Positions 27,833 to 36,210 of a DNA stretch of 64,000 bases are shown here, piece by piece. The notes beneath the pieces were generated by a model, which saw nothing but the letters and a program-made list of their open reading frames with translations, ran no database searches and was not told the DNA's origin. This DNA is from Kitasatospora fiedleri (lineage in GTDB: Bacteria; Actinomycetota; Actinomycetes; Streptomycetales; Streptomycetaceae). The stretch lies in NCBI RefSeq assembly GCF_948472415.1, contig NZ_OX419519.1, positions 2,232,001-2,296,000 of the forward strand, written 5' to 3'. Numbering within the stretch: position 1 is the stretch's first letter; each line of letters starts with the position of its first letter. The translations under genes were made by a program, and so were the position numbers.

Positions 27833-28405
27833 ATGAGGCTGCGGGTGGCGGGCGCCGTCGCGGTGCTGGCGCTGGTGCTGGGCGCGGCGGGCTGCGGCCC
27901 GTCCGGGGACGACGGGACGGCGCGGCGCCCGGCGGTGGCGCTGGACGTCGCCCGGGGGCGGTTGCAGACGATGGTGGACGGCACCACCGGGGCGCTCACC
28001 CCGGCGGTGCGGTACGCCGACGACGCGTTCCGGGCCGTCCCGCACGAGAACGCGGCCCGCGACCCCGACGGCACCGCGCAGTTGACGCTCCGCCGGTACG
28101 TGCTGACCAGGATCTCCGCCGCCCACCAGCCGCGGCTGCTGGAGCAGCTCAGGACGTACTGGAAGGGCCTCGGCTACACCCTGCACGACACGGACTCCCC
28201 GTACGAGGCGAGCGCCGCCGCCCCCGACGGCACCGGCGTGACGGTCACCATCGGCGTCCCCGGCAACGTGACCGTGGTGGCCGACACCTGGATCGCCGAC
28301 CCCGGCACCACCGCCCCGTTCGGCCCCGCCCCCAGCCCGCTGCCCACCGGCGCGGACGGCGGCCCCGACACCATGCCGACCTTCGACGACCCGGGCTGGT
28401 CCTGA
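27833..28405 (+). CDS. Lipoprotein paralogue of the preceding protein
   Basis: 190 residues with a lipoprotein signal (VLGAAGC, Cys ~21). The body matches the cytosolic neighbour: HENAARDPDGTAQLTLRRY, VLTR, GGPDTMPTFDDPGWS. It is probably anchored outside the membrane. A 98-bp gap separates it from the upstream gene, so it may be read through or have its own promoter. The pairing of one cytosolic and one surface copy beside a secreted-type hydrolase is suggestive of protection or assembly, but unproven. Confidence 0.85.
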   Translation: MRLRVAGAVAVLALVLGAAGCGPSGDDGTARRPAVALDVARGRLQTMVDGTTGALTPAVRYADDAFRAVPHENAARDPDGTAQLTLRRYVLTRISAAHQPRLLEQLRTYWKGLGYTLHDTDSPYEASAAAPDGTGVTVTIGVPGNVTVVADTWIADPGTTAPFGPAPSPLPTGADGGPDTMPTFDDPGWS

Positions 28406-28724
28406 GCCCGCGTCCGTCCGCGTCCGTCCGTGCCCGTTCGTGCCCGCACCGGGCGGGCCGGGGGCGGCGGCGGGGGCGGCGGCGGGACGAAACGGGACCG
28501 ATGGGGGCTGATCGGGCGTCAACGCGGTTCTGACGGACGGTAGTTGGCGGGTGGCAGTGGGCTGTCGTGACCATGCTGGCTATCATCGGAACGATCTAGC
28601 CGGAACGGCGGCCGGCCGAGGGGTCTTCCTCGGTATCGCCATGCCGCGTTCCGCCGTCATGCCGCCGTGCCGTCCGTCGTCCCTGGGCTTGTCGTGTTCC
28701 GCGTCGACCACGGGGAGAGACGAC
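28406..28724. other. Intergenic region before the binding-protein gene
   Basis: 319 bp. G-rich low-complexity sequence is followed by a possible -10 TATCAT (28581-28586) with no good -35; direct repeats of CCGGAACG lie near 28600. No gene seen. Confidence 0.4.
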
Positions 28725-29639
28725 ATGGCTCAGTTGGACGGGCGGGGGCGCGCCGCGCTCGCCGCCGTGATGGGCGGGGTGCTGCTGTTGAGCGGCTGCG
28801 GCGTCCTCGGCATCGGCGGTGACTCGCGCCAGCCGACGGACCTGCGCGCGCTGCTGCCGGAACGGGTGCGCAAGTCCGGGGTGCTGACCGTCGGCGCCTC
28901 GTTCACCGCCGCGCCGGTGGTGTACCGCAACGACCGCAACGAACCGGACGGGCTGGACCCGCACCTGGCGCAGAAGCTGGGCTCGCTGCTCGGCATCCGG
29001 CTGGAGTTCCAGGACGCCGGGCCGTTCGCCAACGTGCTGCCCGGGCTGCTGGGGCGCAAGTACGACATCGCGATGTCCGGCATCACCGACACCCGGGAGC
29101 GCGAGCAGGGCGTCGACAAGGACGGCAAGCAGGTCAACGAGGGCGTGGACTTCGTCGACTACTTCATGGCGGGCATCGGCATCGCCGTCGACAAGGGCAA
29201 CCCGCAGAACATCCACGAGATCGACGACCTGTGCGGGCACACCGTCACGGTCAAGAAGGGCACCACCCACGCCGACCTGGTGAGCCGGCAGAAGACGGTC
29301 TGCGACCACAACGGGAAGCCGCTGACCGTCATGGAGACCGACAGCGACAACGCCGCCATCGAGAACCTCAAGGGCCGCGCGGACGCCTACATGACCGACT
29401 ACCCCAAGGCGACGTACGCCGTGCAGACCGTCGACAACGGCGGCACCCTGCAGATCGGCGGCCCGCAGCTCCAGCCCCGCCCGTTCGGCATCGCGCTGCG
29501 CAAGGACGACGAGCAGCTGCGCGACGTCCTGATGCGGGCGATGAACCGGCTGATCACCGACGGCACCTACGACCAGGTGCTGGCCGACCACCAGTTGCAG
29601 GTCGGCGCGATCCAGAACGCGGTCACCAACGGGCCGTGA
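28725..29639 (+). CDS. Glutamate-type ABC transporter substrate-binding lipoprotein (SBP_bac_3)
   Basis: 304 residues. The lipobox is LLLSGC (Cys ~24). A family-3 amino-acid-binding fold follows: RVRKSGVLTVGASFTAAPVVY, GLDPHLAQKLGSLLGIRLEF, DIAMSGITDTRERE, and the lobe-two segments HTVTVKKGTTHADLV and FGIALRKDDEQLRDVLMRAMNRLI. GGGGAGAG precedes the ATG. No permease or ATPase gene is adjacent, so it is an orphan receptor or acts with a transporter encoded elsewhere. Ligand inferred only at the level of polar amino acids. Confidence 0.88.
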   Translation: MAQLDGRGRAALAAVMGGVLLLSGCGVLGIGGDSRQPTDLRALLPERVRKSGVLTVGASFTAAPVVYRNDRNEPDGLDPHLAQKLGSLLGIRLEFQDAGPFANVLPGLLGRKYDIAMSGITDTREREQGVDKDGKQVNEGVDFVDYFMAGIGIAVDKGNPQNIHEIDDLCGHTVTVKKGTTHADLVSRQKTVCDHNGKPLTVMETDSDNAAIENLKGRADAYMTDYPKATYAVQTVDNGGTLQIGGPQLQPRPFGIALRKDDEQLRDVLMRAMNRLITDGTYDQVLADHQLQVGAIQNAVTNGP

Positions 29640-29663
29640 GCCCGGCGCCCACGACACGCGGGC

Positions 29664-30956
29664 TCAGGCGGGGGTGAGGGCGAGCACCGCCACGTCGTCG
29701 GTCAGGGAGCCGGCGTGGCGGCGGACGTCCCGGTCGAGGAAGGCGACCACGGCGTCCGGGTCGGTGGCGGGCAGGGTGGCCAGGCGGGCGGCCAGCGGGT
29801 AGAACGCGCCGGTCCGGTCGCGGGCCTCGGTGACGCCGTCGGTGTGCAGCAGCAGGGTCCGGCCGGGCGGCAGCGGGACGGTGGCGGGCGGCTCGGGCGG
29901 ACCGGCGGCGAGGTGGCCCAGGCCCAGCGGGAGGTCCTCCGCACAGCGGACGGTGCCGACGCTGCCCGGGGCCACCAGCAGCGGGGCGAGGTGGCCCCGG
30001 TTGACCAGGTCGATCTCGGCGGAGCCGGGACGGTGCTGGAGCAGCACCGCGGTGACGAACAGCTCGCGGTCGCCGCCCTGCTCGGCGTCGCGGCCGACCT
30101 GCCGGTCCAACTGGTCGGCCAGCTCGCCGAGTTCGGCGGTCTCGTGGGCGGCCACCCGGAACGCGCCGATCACGTCGGCGGCGGTGCGCACCGCGTCCAG
30201 CCCCTTGCCGCGGACGTCCCCGAGCAGGATTCGGGTCCCGTACCGGGTCTCGCACACCTCGTACAGGTCGCCGCCGATGCCGACGTCCGCCTGCGCGGGG
30301 TGGTAGAGCCCGGCGGTGCGCAGGCCCCCGGCGCGGGCCGGGACCGGGCGCAGCACGGCGTGCTGGAGGGTGTCGGTGACGACCTGCATCCGGACCAGGT
30401 CGCGGGCCTGGCGGCGGCGCTGCGCGGCGAGCCCGGCACCGATCGCGCCGGCCAGCACGGTGGCCAGGTAGGTCCACAGGTGGTGCTGCTCGGTCAGGTG
30501 CCCGGCCCGCAGGGCGAGCAGCGCCTGGAGGGCGACGGTGACGACGGCGGAACCGGCGACCAGCCCGGACCCGCCGCTGGACGCGACCACCACCGGGATC
30601 ACCGTGAGCAGGAAGCCCGCCGCGACGGAACTGGGGATCGACCACTCCAGGACCAGGTCCGCGACCAGCAGCAGGACCGGCAGCAGCCGCACCCAGACGG
30701 GCACCCGCAGCGCCCGGGCCATCGCGGCCTCCCAGCGCGCCCCGGCCTGCCGGGGATCGCTCCCGCCACCGCTCCCGCCGCTGTCCTCGACGCCGTTCCC
30801 GGCCCCGCTCCCGGCGCCGTTCCGGATGCCGCTCCCGGCGCCGTCCTCGATGCCGCTCCCGAGACCGTGCCCGGCGGCGTTCTCCGGCGGCGGAGCGGCG
30901 GCCGGGCGCGGGATGGGGCCGGCGCTGCGGACTGCGGTGGCGGGCGACGCTGCCAT
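29664..30956 (-). CDS. Membrane-anchored PP2C-type (SpoIIE/RsbU) serine phosphatase
   Basis: 430 residues. A Gly/Ser/Asn-rich repetitive N-terminus (~30-70) is followed by several membrane spans (~85-180) and a SpoIIE-type phosphatase domain: VGIGGDLYEV, GTRILLGDVRGKGLDAV, LLHTDGVTEARD and SLTDDVAVLAL, with the metal-binding aspartates present. Such proteins dephosphorylate anti-sigma-factor antagonists in partner-switching cascades; no antagonist or kinase gene is nearby. AGGAGG precedes the ATG by six bases. It converges on the binding-protein gene with only 24 bp between stops. Confidence 0.9.
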   Translation of the reverse strand: MAASPATAVRSAGPIPRPAAAPPPENAAGHGLGSGIEDGAGSGIRNGAGSGAGNGVEDSGGSGGGSDPRQAGARWEAAMARALRVPVWVRLLPVLLLVADLVLEWSIPSSVAAGFLLTVIPVVVASSGGSGLVAGSAVVTVALQALLALRAGHLTEQHHLWTYLATVLAGAIGAGLAAQRRRQARDLVRMQVVTDTLQHAVLRPVPARAGGLRTAGLYHPAQADVGIGGDLYEVCETRYGTRILLGDVRGKGLDAVRTAADVIGAFRVAAHETAELGELADQLDRQVGRDAEQGGDRELFVTAVLLQHRPGSAEIDLVNRGHLAPLLVAPGSVGTVRCAEDLPLGLGHLAAGPPEPPATVPLPPGRTLLLHTDGVTEARDRTGAFYPLAARLATLPATDPDAVVAFLDRDVRRHAGSLTDDVAVLALTPA

Positions 30957-31305
30957 GCTGACCTCCTGGACGACCGGTACGGGTGCGGACTTCCTTCCAT
31001 CGTGGGGTGCGGCGGGTCCCGGCCACTGCCCGCCAAGGTCCCGACGGTTCGGGACCTTGGACCTGTTCCGGCCGGGCAGGGGGACGTGCTGTGAGCCGGT
31101 TCACCGGGAAAGCCGGTGGACACGGGAATGCGGGCCGGCCCCCGCAGCAGTCCGACGCGCTCCGGTCCGGCCCCGCCACGTGGCGGGGCCGCCACGTGGC
31201 GGGGCCGACGCCCACCCTGCCGGTGCATCGGCCGTGAGCGGCGGCGGTGGGTGTCGGTGGTGGGTGTCGGTGGCGGACGGGCCGGGCTCGGTAGGCTGGG
31301 CGGCC
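30957..31305. other. Intergenic region with nested palindromes between phosphatase and ArsC-like genes
   Basis: 349 bp of divergent control region. It contains the palindrome at 31169-31206 and a possible -10 TAGGCT (31292-31297) eight bases before the next ATG. No gene seen. Confidence 0.5.
31169..31206. repeat. Perfect 22-bp palindrome with overlapping second copy
   Basis: 31169-31190 is a perfect palindrome with core GCCACGTGGC. The core recurs at 31191-31200, flanked again by GGGGCC. It is either a hairpin or a protein-binding site with a CACGTG centre. Confidence 0.65.
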
Positions 31306-31665
31306 ATGGAAATCTGGATCAACCCGCGGTGCGGCAAGTGCCGCACCGCCCTGGGCGAACTCGACGCGGCCGGGGCGGACTACACCGTGCGCCGCTACCT
31401 GGACGAGCCGCCGACGGCCGCCGAACTCACCGAGGTGCTGGGCCGGTTGGGCCTGGAGCCGTGGGACGTGGCCCGGCTGGACGAGGCCGTGGCCAAGGAA
31501 CTGGGCCTGCGCTCCTGGGGCCGCGAGGACGCCGACCGGGCCCGCTGGACGGCGGCGATGGCCGCGCACCCGGCGCTGATCCAGCGCCCGATCATCACCG
31601 CGGACGACGGCTACACCGTGATCGGGCGCACCCCGGACGCGCTGAAGGACGTCCTCGCGCACTGA
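31306..31665 (+). CDS. ArsC/Spx-family thioredoxin-like protein
   Basis: 119 residues. The N-terminal active-site loop INPRCGKCRTAL (CxxC) and the later RPIITADDGYTVIGRTPDALKDVL match the arsenate-reductase C family (glutaredoxin/thioredoxin-type, YffB-like). With two cysteines in the loop it resembles uncharacterised Spx/MgsR-like or ArsC-like proteins, so arsenate reduction is not established. The ATG has no ribosome site; TAGGCT eight bases upstream suggests a leaderless transcript. Confidence 0.82.
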   Translation: MEIWINPRCGKCRTALGELDAAGADYTVRRYLDEPPTAAELTEVLGRLGLEPWDVARLDEAVAKELGLRSWGREDADRARWTAAMAAHPALIQRPIITADDGYTVIGRTPDALKDVLAH

Positions 31666-31887
31666 CGCCCCTGCGGTGACGCCCGCACGCCGACGCCCGC
31701 ACGCTGCCGCCCGCGCGCCGACGCCCCGCACGGCGACGCCCCGCACGGCGACGCCCGGCGCGCCGGAGTCCCGCGCGGGGCCCGCGGGCGGTCCCGTCCC
31801 GGGCGGTGACAGCGGGCTGACAGCGGTCTGTGAGCGGGCCCCGGCAGGCTGGGGCGGTCCATTCCCCGAGCCTGCCGGGAGCGCACC

Positions 31888-32805
31888 GTGTCCGACCTGC
31901 CGATCCGCCGTCTGACCGTCACCGGGGTGCACCGGCCCACGCCGCGGACCGCCCGGGTCACCTTCGCGCTGCCGCCCGGCGGGTTCGCCCTGGCCGGGCC
32001 CGACCAGCAGGTCAAGCTGTACTTCCCCCGCCCCGGCCAGGACGCCCCGGAACTCCCCGTCCCGGCCCCGGGCCAGGACCTGATGAGCTGGTACCACGCC
32101 TGCCACGCCGTCCCCGAGGACCGCCGCCCGTGGATGCGCTCCTTCACCCTGCGCGCCCACGACGCCGAACTCCACACCGTGGACGTCGACTTCGTCCTGC
32201 ACGGCACGGCCGGGACGGCCGGAGCGCCCGGGACGGCCGGAGCGCCCGGGACGGCCGGAGCGCCCGGGGCGGGCGGACCGGCCGCCGCGTGGGCCGCGCA
32301 GGCCCGGCCCGGGCAGGTGCTGGCGATGTTCGGGCCCTCCCCCGAGTTCGCCCGCCCGTTCCCGCTGGGCGGCGGTCTGCCGCTGCTGTTCGCCTGCGAC
32401 GAGTCCGCGCTGCCCGCCCTCGGCACCCTGGTCGAGGCCCTGCCGGCCGATGCCCGGGCCCATGCCTGGATCGAGGTGGCCAGCCCCGAGGAGGAGCAAC
32501 CCCTGCTCGGCTTCGGCGAGTTGACCGCCCACTGGGTCCACCGCGGGGACGCCCCCCACGGCGCCCGCCTGCTCGCCGCCCTGCGCACCGCCGAGCTCCC
32601 GCCCGCCCCCGGTCCCGCCTGGCTGGCCGGCGAGGCCACCACCGTCCGCGCCCTGCGCCGCCACCTGATCGAGGACCGCCGCCTCCCCCGCCCCACCGTC
32701 CACTCCACCGGCTACTGGCGCACCCGCCTCACCCAGGACGACGCCCCCACCCCCGAGGACCTCGCCGACGCCCAGGAGACCCTCCGCCAGCTCCAGGGCA
32801 ACTGA
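31888..32805 (+). CDS. Siderophore-interacting protein (FAD-dependent ferric reductase)
   Basis: 305 residues. The SIP/ViuB family reduces ferric siderophores in the cytoplasm. The FAD-binding region includes WMRSFTLRAHD, and the C-terminal signature is WLAGEATTVRALRRHL...STGYWR. Residues ~109-130 contain an in-frame minisatellite (GTAGAP repeated three times) in a loop before the NAD(P)H domain. The start is GTG 31888. No iron box was recognised just upstream; direct repeats of TGACAGCGG lie at ~31807-31830. Confidence 0.88.
   Translation: MSDLPIRRLTVTGVHRPTPRTARVTFALPPGGFALAGPDQQVKLYFPRPGQDAPELPVPAPGQDLMSWYHACHAVPEDRRPWMRSFTLRAHDAELHTVDVDFVLHGTAGTAGAPGTAGAPGTAGAPGAGGPAAAWAAQARPGQVLAMFGPSPEFARPFPLGGGLPLLFACDESALPALGTLVEALPADARAHAWIEVASPEEEQPLLGFGELTAHWVHRGDAPHGARLLAALRTAELPPAPGPAWLAGEATTVRALRRHLIEDRRLPRPTVHSTGYWRTRLTQDDAPTPEDLADAQETLRQLQGN
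32212..32265 (+). repeat. 18-bp minisatellite inside the SIP gene
   Basis: Three exact units of GGGACGGCCGGAGCGCCC (starts 32212, 32230, 32248) add six residues each without a frameshift, so copy number can vary. Confidence 0.85.
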
Positions 32806-32882
32806 GCCCGGCCGCCCGCACCACCGTCACCCTCCTCCGCGCCCGCCCCTGGCGCGCACCGGCGGCTGCTACCTTCCCGCGG

Positions 32883-33845
32883 GTGACGAGTCTTCTCCAA
32901 CCGCCGCTGCTCACCCGCCTGCTGACCGCCGAACGCGTCCTGATCGCCGGTGCCGGCGGCGGCCACGACGTGTACGCGGGGCTGCCGATCGCGCTCGCGC
33001 TGCGGGCCGCCGGGCGCGAGGTGCACCTGGCGAACCTGGCGTTCACCCACCACTACGGCCTGGACGGCGGGGCCTGGGTGGGCCCGCAACTGGCCCGGAT
33101 CACGCCGGACACCCGTTCCGCCGAGCCGAAGTTCCCCGAGCGCTCGCTGGCCCGCTGGCTGCGCGCGCACCAACTGCCGGACACCGTCTGGGCGTTCGCC
33201 TCGGTCGGGGTGAAACCGCTGCGGGCGGCCTACCGCGCCCTGGTGCGGCGGCTCGGGATCGACGCGATCCTGCTGGTGGACGGCGGGACGGACATCCTGA
33301 TGCGCGGCGACGAGGCCGGCCTCGGCACCCCGGAGGAGGACATGGCCTCGCTCGCCGCCGTCGCCGGGCTCCGGAACGTGCCGCAACGCCTGGTCGCCTG
33401 CCTCGGGTTCGGCATCGACGCCCACCACGGCGTCAGCCACGGCCTGGTGCTGGAGAACCTGGCCGCGCTGCAACGCGAGGGCGGCTACCTGGGCGCGTTC
33501 TCGGTCCCCGCCGACTCCCCCGAGGCCGCGCTCTACCTGGACGCCGTCGCCCACGCCCGCGACGAGTGCCCCGAACGCCCCAGCATCGTGCAGGGTTCGG
33601 TCGCCGCCGCGCTGCGCGGCGAGTTCGGCGACGCGGGGCCGGCCGAGCCCGTTCCCGGCAGCGAGCCGTTCGTCAACCCGCTGATGACGCTCTACTTCGG
33701 CGTCACGGTCGAGGCGCTCGCCGCCCGGAACCGCTACCTGGACCGGCTGGAGGGGACCACCACGACCCGGGAGATCGCCTCCGCGATCGCCGACTTCCGC
33801 GAGGAACTGCCCCGACTGCGCCCCGCCCGCGCCTTCCCGCACTGA
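32883..33845 (+). CDS. DUF1152-domain protein
   Basis: 320 residues, GTG start. Family features: LIAGAGGGHDVYAGLPIALAL near the start, ILLVDGGTDILMRGDEAGLGTPEEDMASL, VACLGFGIDAHHGVSHG and MTLYFGVTVEALAARNRY. These proteins are uncharacterised; the GAGGGHD loop and DGGTD motif look like nucleotide- or metal-binding elements. A possible -10 (TACCTT) lies about eight bases upstream and no ribosome site is seen, suggesting a leaderless mRNA. The C-terminal residues DFREELP close the family domain. Confidence 0.85.
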   Translation: MTSLLQPPLLTRLLTAERVLIAGAGGGHDVYAGLPIALALRAAGREVHLANLAFTHHYGLDGGAWVGPQLARITPDTRSAEPKFPERSLARWLRAHQLPDTVWAFASVGVKPLRAAYRALVRRLGIDAILLVDGGTDILMRGDEAGLGTPEEDMASLAAVAGLRNVPQRLVACLGFGIDAHHGVSHGLVLENLAALQREGGYLGAFSVPADSPEAALYLDAVAHARDECPERPSIVQGSVAAALRGEFGDAGPAEPVPGSEPFVNPLMTLYFGVTVEALAARNRYLDRLEGTTTTREIASAIADFREELPRLRPARAFPH

Positions 33846-33923
33846 CCCGCCGCCGGGTCACCGCGGCGCCCCGCCCCTGCGGCACCGCGTGGCGGATCGG
33901 TGCTGCCACCACCTTCGTTTCAT

Positions 33924-33973
33924 CGATAACAGCAGATCCGTAGCGTCGATACGAGTCCGTGTTATCGTTGACA
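33924..33973. promoter_or_regulatory. Operator/promoter region upstream of the SDR-TetR pair
   Basis: CGATAACA (33924-33931) and TGTTATCG (33960-33967) form perfect 8-bp arms. TTGACA (33968-33973) abuts the second arm, and AACAGCAGA occurs twice (33929, 33974 regions). Likely binding site of the TetR protein encoded at 34862. Confidence 0.55.
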
Positions 33974-34013
33974 ACAGCAGAGCCAGATCATCGAAACGAC
34001 GGAGGTTCGCGCC

Positions 34014-34760
34014 ATGTCCAGCACCGAAGCACCGACCCGGGTCGCCCTGGTCACCGGCGGTTCCGGCGGCATCGGCCGGGCCGTGGTCCGGCGGCTGGCC
34101 GCCGCGGGGCACCCCGTCGCCGTCCACTACTCCGGGAACCGGGCCAAGGCCGAGGCGCTGGTCGCGGAGGTCGTCGGGGCCAGCGGGCGGGCGGTGGCGG
34201 TCGGCGGGGACGTCGCGGACGAGCACGCCATGGCCGCCGCGTTCGACCTGGTGGAGGCCGAGTTCGGCGGGCTGGACGTGGTCGTCCACACCGCGGGGGT
34301 GATGCGGCTGGCGCCGGTGGCCGAACTCGACCTGGCCGACTTCGACGAGGTGCAGCGGGTCAACGTCCGCGGCACCTTCGTGGTGGCCCAGCAGGCCGCC
34401 CGCCGGCTGCGCCGGGGCGGGGCACTGATCAACTTCTCCACCTCGGTGGTCGGGCTCCAGTTCCCCGCGTACGGCGCGTACGCGGCCAGCAAGGGCGCGG
34501 TCGAGGCGCTGACCCTGGTGCTCGCCCGCGAGCTGCGCGGCCGGGACATCACCGTGAACGCGGTCGCCCCCGGCCCCACCGCCACCCCGCTGTTCCTGGA
34601 GGGCAAGGACGAGGCCACCGTCGACCGGCTGGCCGCGCAGCCCCCGCTCGAACGGCTCGGCACCCCAGAGGACATCGCCGAACTGGCCGCCTTCCTGGCC
34701 GGCCCGGCCGGCCGCTGGGTCAACGGCCAGAACATCCGCAGCAACGGCGGGATCATCTGA
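34014..34760 (+). CDS. SDR-family oxidoreductase
   Basis: 248 residues, classical short-chain dehydrogenase/reductase. It has the cofactor loop TGGSGGIGRA, the NAG-like segment HTAGVMRL, catalytic Ser (INFSTSV), the YAASK motif with catalytic Tyr and Lys, and the C-terminal NGQNIRSNGGII. NADP preference is suggested by HYSGNRAKAE after the second strand. GGAGG precedes the ATG by eight bases. The gene is followed by a TetR gene in the same direction and preceded by an inverted repeat. Substrate unknown. Confidence 0.9.
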   Translation: MSSTEAPTRVALVTGGSGGIGRAVVRRLAAAGHPVAVHYSGNRAKAEALVAEVVGASGRAVAVGGDVADEHAMAAAFDLVEAEFGGLDVVVHTAGVMRLAPVAELDLADFDEVQRVNVRGTFVVAQQAARRLRRGGALINFSTSVVGLQFPAYGAYAASKGAVEALTLVLARELRGRDITVNAVAPGPTATPLFLEGKDEATVDRLAAQPPLERLGTPEDIAELAAFLAGPAGRWVNGQNIRSNGGII

Positions 34761-34861
34761 CCCGCCGCGCCGCCGCGCCCCGAGCCGCGCGGCAGCGGCC
34801 CCGGAGGGCCGCCGCGCCCTCCACTACGCTGGCCCGGCAGCGAGGAATCGAGGAACAGGCC

Positions 34862-35599
34862 ATGCACGACGCCACCCGCACCGGCACCGCCCCCCGGGGG
34901 ACCGGCGACCTCCGTTCCCGGATGCTCGAAGCCGCCGAGGACCTGCTCGACGAGTCCCCCGACAACGACGTGTCGACCCGCGCGGTGTGCGAGGCGGTCG
35001 GCGTCAAGCAGCCCGTCCTGTACCGCCTGTTCGGCGACAAGAACGGCCTGCTGACGGCACTGGTCGCGCACGGCTTCGAGCGCTACATCGACCGCAAGCG
35101 GGCCCTGGAGGTCACCGCCGACCCGGTCGCCGACCTGCGCGCGGGCTGGGACGACCACGTGGACTTCGCGCTCACCAACCGGGCGCTGTACCGGCTGATG
35201 TTCTCGCCCGTCCTGCCCGAGGTGCCCGAACCGGCCGCCCGGATCTTCGAGTTGCTCAAGCGGACCCTGGAGCGGTGCGCGGCGGCCGGCGCGCTGCGCG
35301 TCCCCGCCGAGCAGGCCGCGCAGGCCATCCTGGCGGCCAACGTCGGCGTCACCCTGAGCCTGCTCTCCCAGCCCGACCGCTTCCGCGACCCCGCGCTGTC
35401 CACCCGGGTCCGGGACGCGGTCTTCGCCTCCTGCCTGGACGAGTCGGCCGCCGCGCCCGCCCCCGAGGAGGACCAACTCGCCGCCGCCGCCCGCCGCCTG
35501 GAGGCCCAGTTGAAGCAGCGGACCGGCCCGCTGGGCGACGCGGAGACGGCCCTGCTGCTGGTGTGGCTGCGCACTCTCCAGCAGCCGCAGCTTCCCTGA
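34862..35599 (+). CDS. TetR-family regulator
   Basis: 245 residues. Helix-turn-helix at ~15-60 (RSRMLEAAEDLLDESPDNDVSTRAVCEAVGVKQPVLYRLFGDK) with a TetR C-terminal ligand domain after it. GAGGAA lies ~8 bases before the ATG. It follows the SDR gene by 101 bp and probably represses it through the inverted repeat at 33924-33967. A Pro/Ala/Glu-rich segment (~200) extends the C-terminus beyond the usual TetR length. Confidence 0.87.
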   Translation: MHDATRTGTAPRGTGDLRSRMLEAAEDLLDESPDNDVSTRAVCEAVGVKQPVLYRLFGDKNGLLTALVAHGFERYIDRKRALEVTADPVADLRAGWDDHVDFALTNRALYRLMFSPVLPEVPEPAARIFELLKRTLERCAAAGALRVPAEQAAQAILAANVGVTLSLLSQPDRFRDPALSTRVRDAVFASCLDESAAAPAPEEDQLAAAARRLEAQLKQRTGPLGDAETALLLVWLRTLQQPQLP

Positions 35600-35606
35600 C
35601 GTCGCA

Positions 35607-36005
35607 TCAGATCCACTGCCTGGAGCGGGCCTCCGCCGTCACCGGCGTGAAGAAGTTGACCAGCGTGCCGTCCGGGTCGCGGAGCAGCAGTGAGCGGTTG
35701 CCCCACGGCAGGGTGGTCGGCCCGCTGACGAACTCCGCTCCGCCGTCGGCCAGTCGGCGGTGCAGCAGGTCGACGTCCTCGACCAGGAACTCCACGATGG
35801 CGCTGCGGTTCGCGCCGGGCTCGGCCGAGCCCGGCGCGAACAGCGGCACGGTACGGGTGCTGCCGATCGCCAAAGTTCCGGCGGGCGTGCGGAGTTCGGC
35901 GAAGTCGGGGGTGGCCCGGACGGCGGTCAGGCCGGTGGCCCGCTCGTAGAACGCGACCAGGCGGTCGACGTCGGCGGTGATCAGTCGGACGGAGACGAGG
36001 TGCAT
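35607..36005 (-). CDS. VOC-family (glyoxalase-like) protein
   Basis: 132 residues with the paired beta-alpha-beta-beta-beta motifs of vicinal-oxygen-chelate proteins: VSVRLITADVDRLVAFYERATGL, then FLVEDVDLLHRRLADGG and RSLLLRDPDGTLVNFFTPV. Function unassigned (dioxygenase, isomerase or resistance protein). It is divergent from the WYL regulator; the shared 205-bp intergene has an ATACCGG inverted repeat. Confidence 0.87.
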   Translation of the reverse strand: MHLVSVRLITADVDRLVAFYERATGLTAVRATPDFAELRTPAGTLAIGSTRTVPLFAPGSAEPGANRSAIVEFLVEDVDLLHRRLADGGAEFVSGPTTLPWGNRSLLLRDPDGTLVNFFTPVTAEARSRQWI

Positions 36006-36155
36006 GCGGGGGCTCCCGTGCGGTCGGTGCGGTGGTCCGGTGCGGCCGGTCCCGGTGCCGCTCCGCCCCGGGCCCGACAGGCGAGTAAGCGAGCAGGCGG
36101 GCGGAGCGGCGTCCGGGCCGGTGTTCCGGTGCGGTCGATACCGACGCTAACGGCA

Positions 36156-36180
36156 ATACCGGACAGGAAACGCCCGGTAT
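36156..36180. promoter_or_regulatory. Inverted repeat in the VOC/WYL-regulator intergene
   Basis: ATACCGG (36156-36162) and CCGGTAT (36174-36180) with an 11-nt spacer, 30 bp before the regulator start. A candidate operator for the regulator itself. Confidence 0.5.
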
Positions 36181-36210
36181 CGGGAAGGGATCGGGCGGAG
36201 AATCGTCGGC

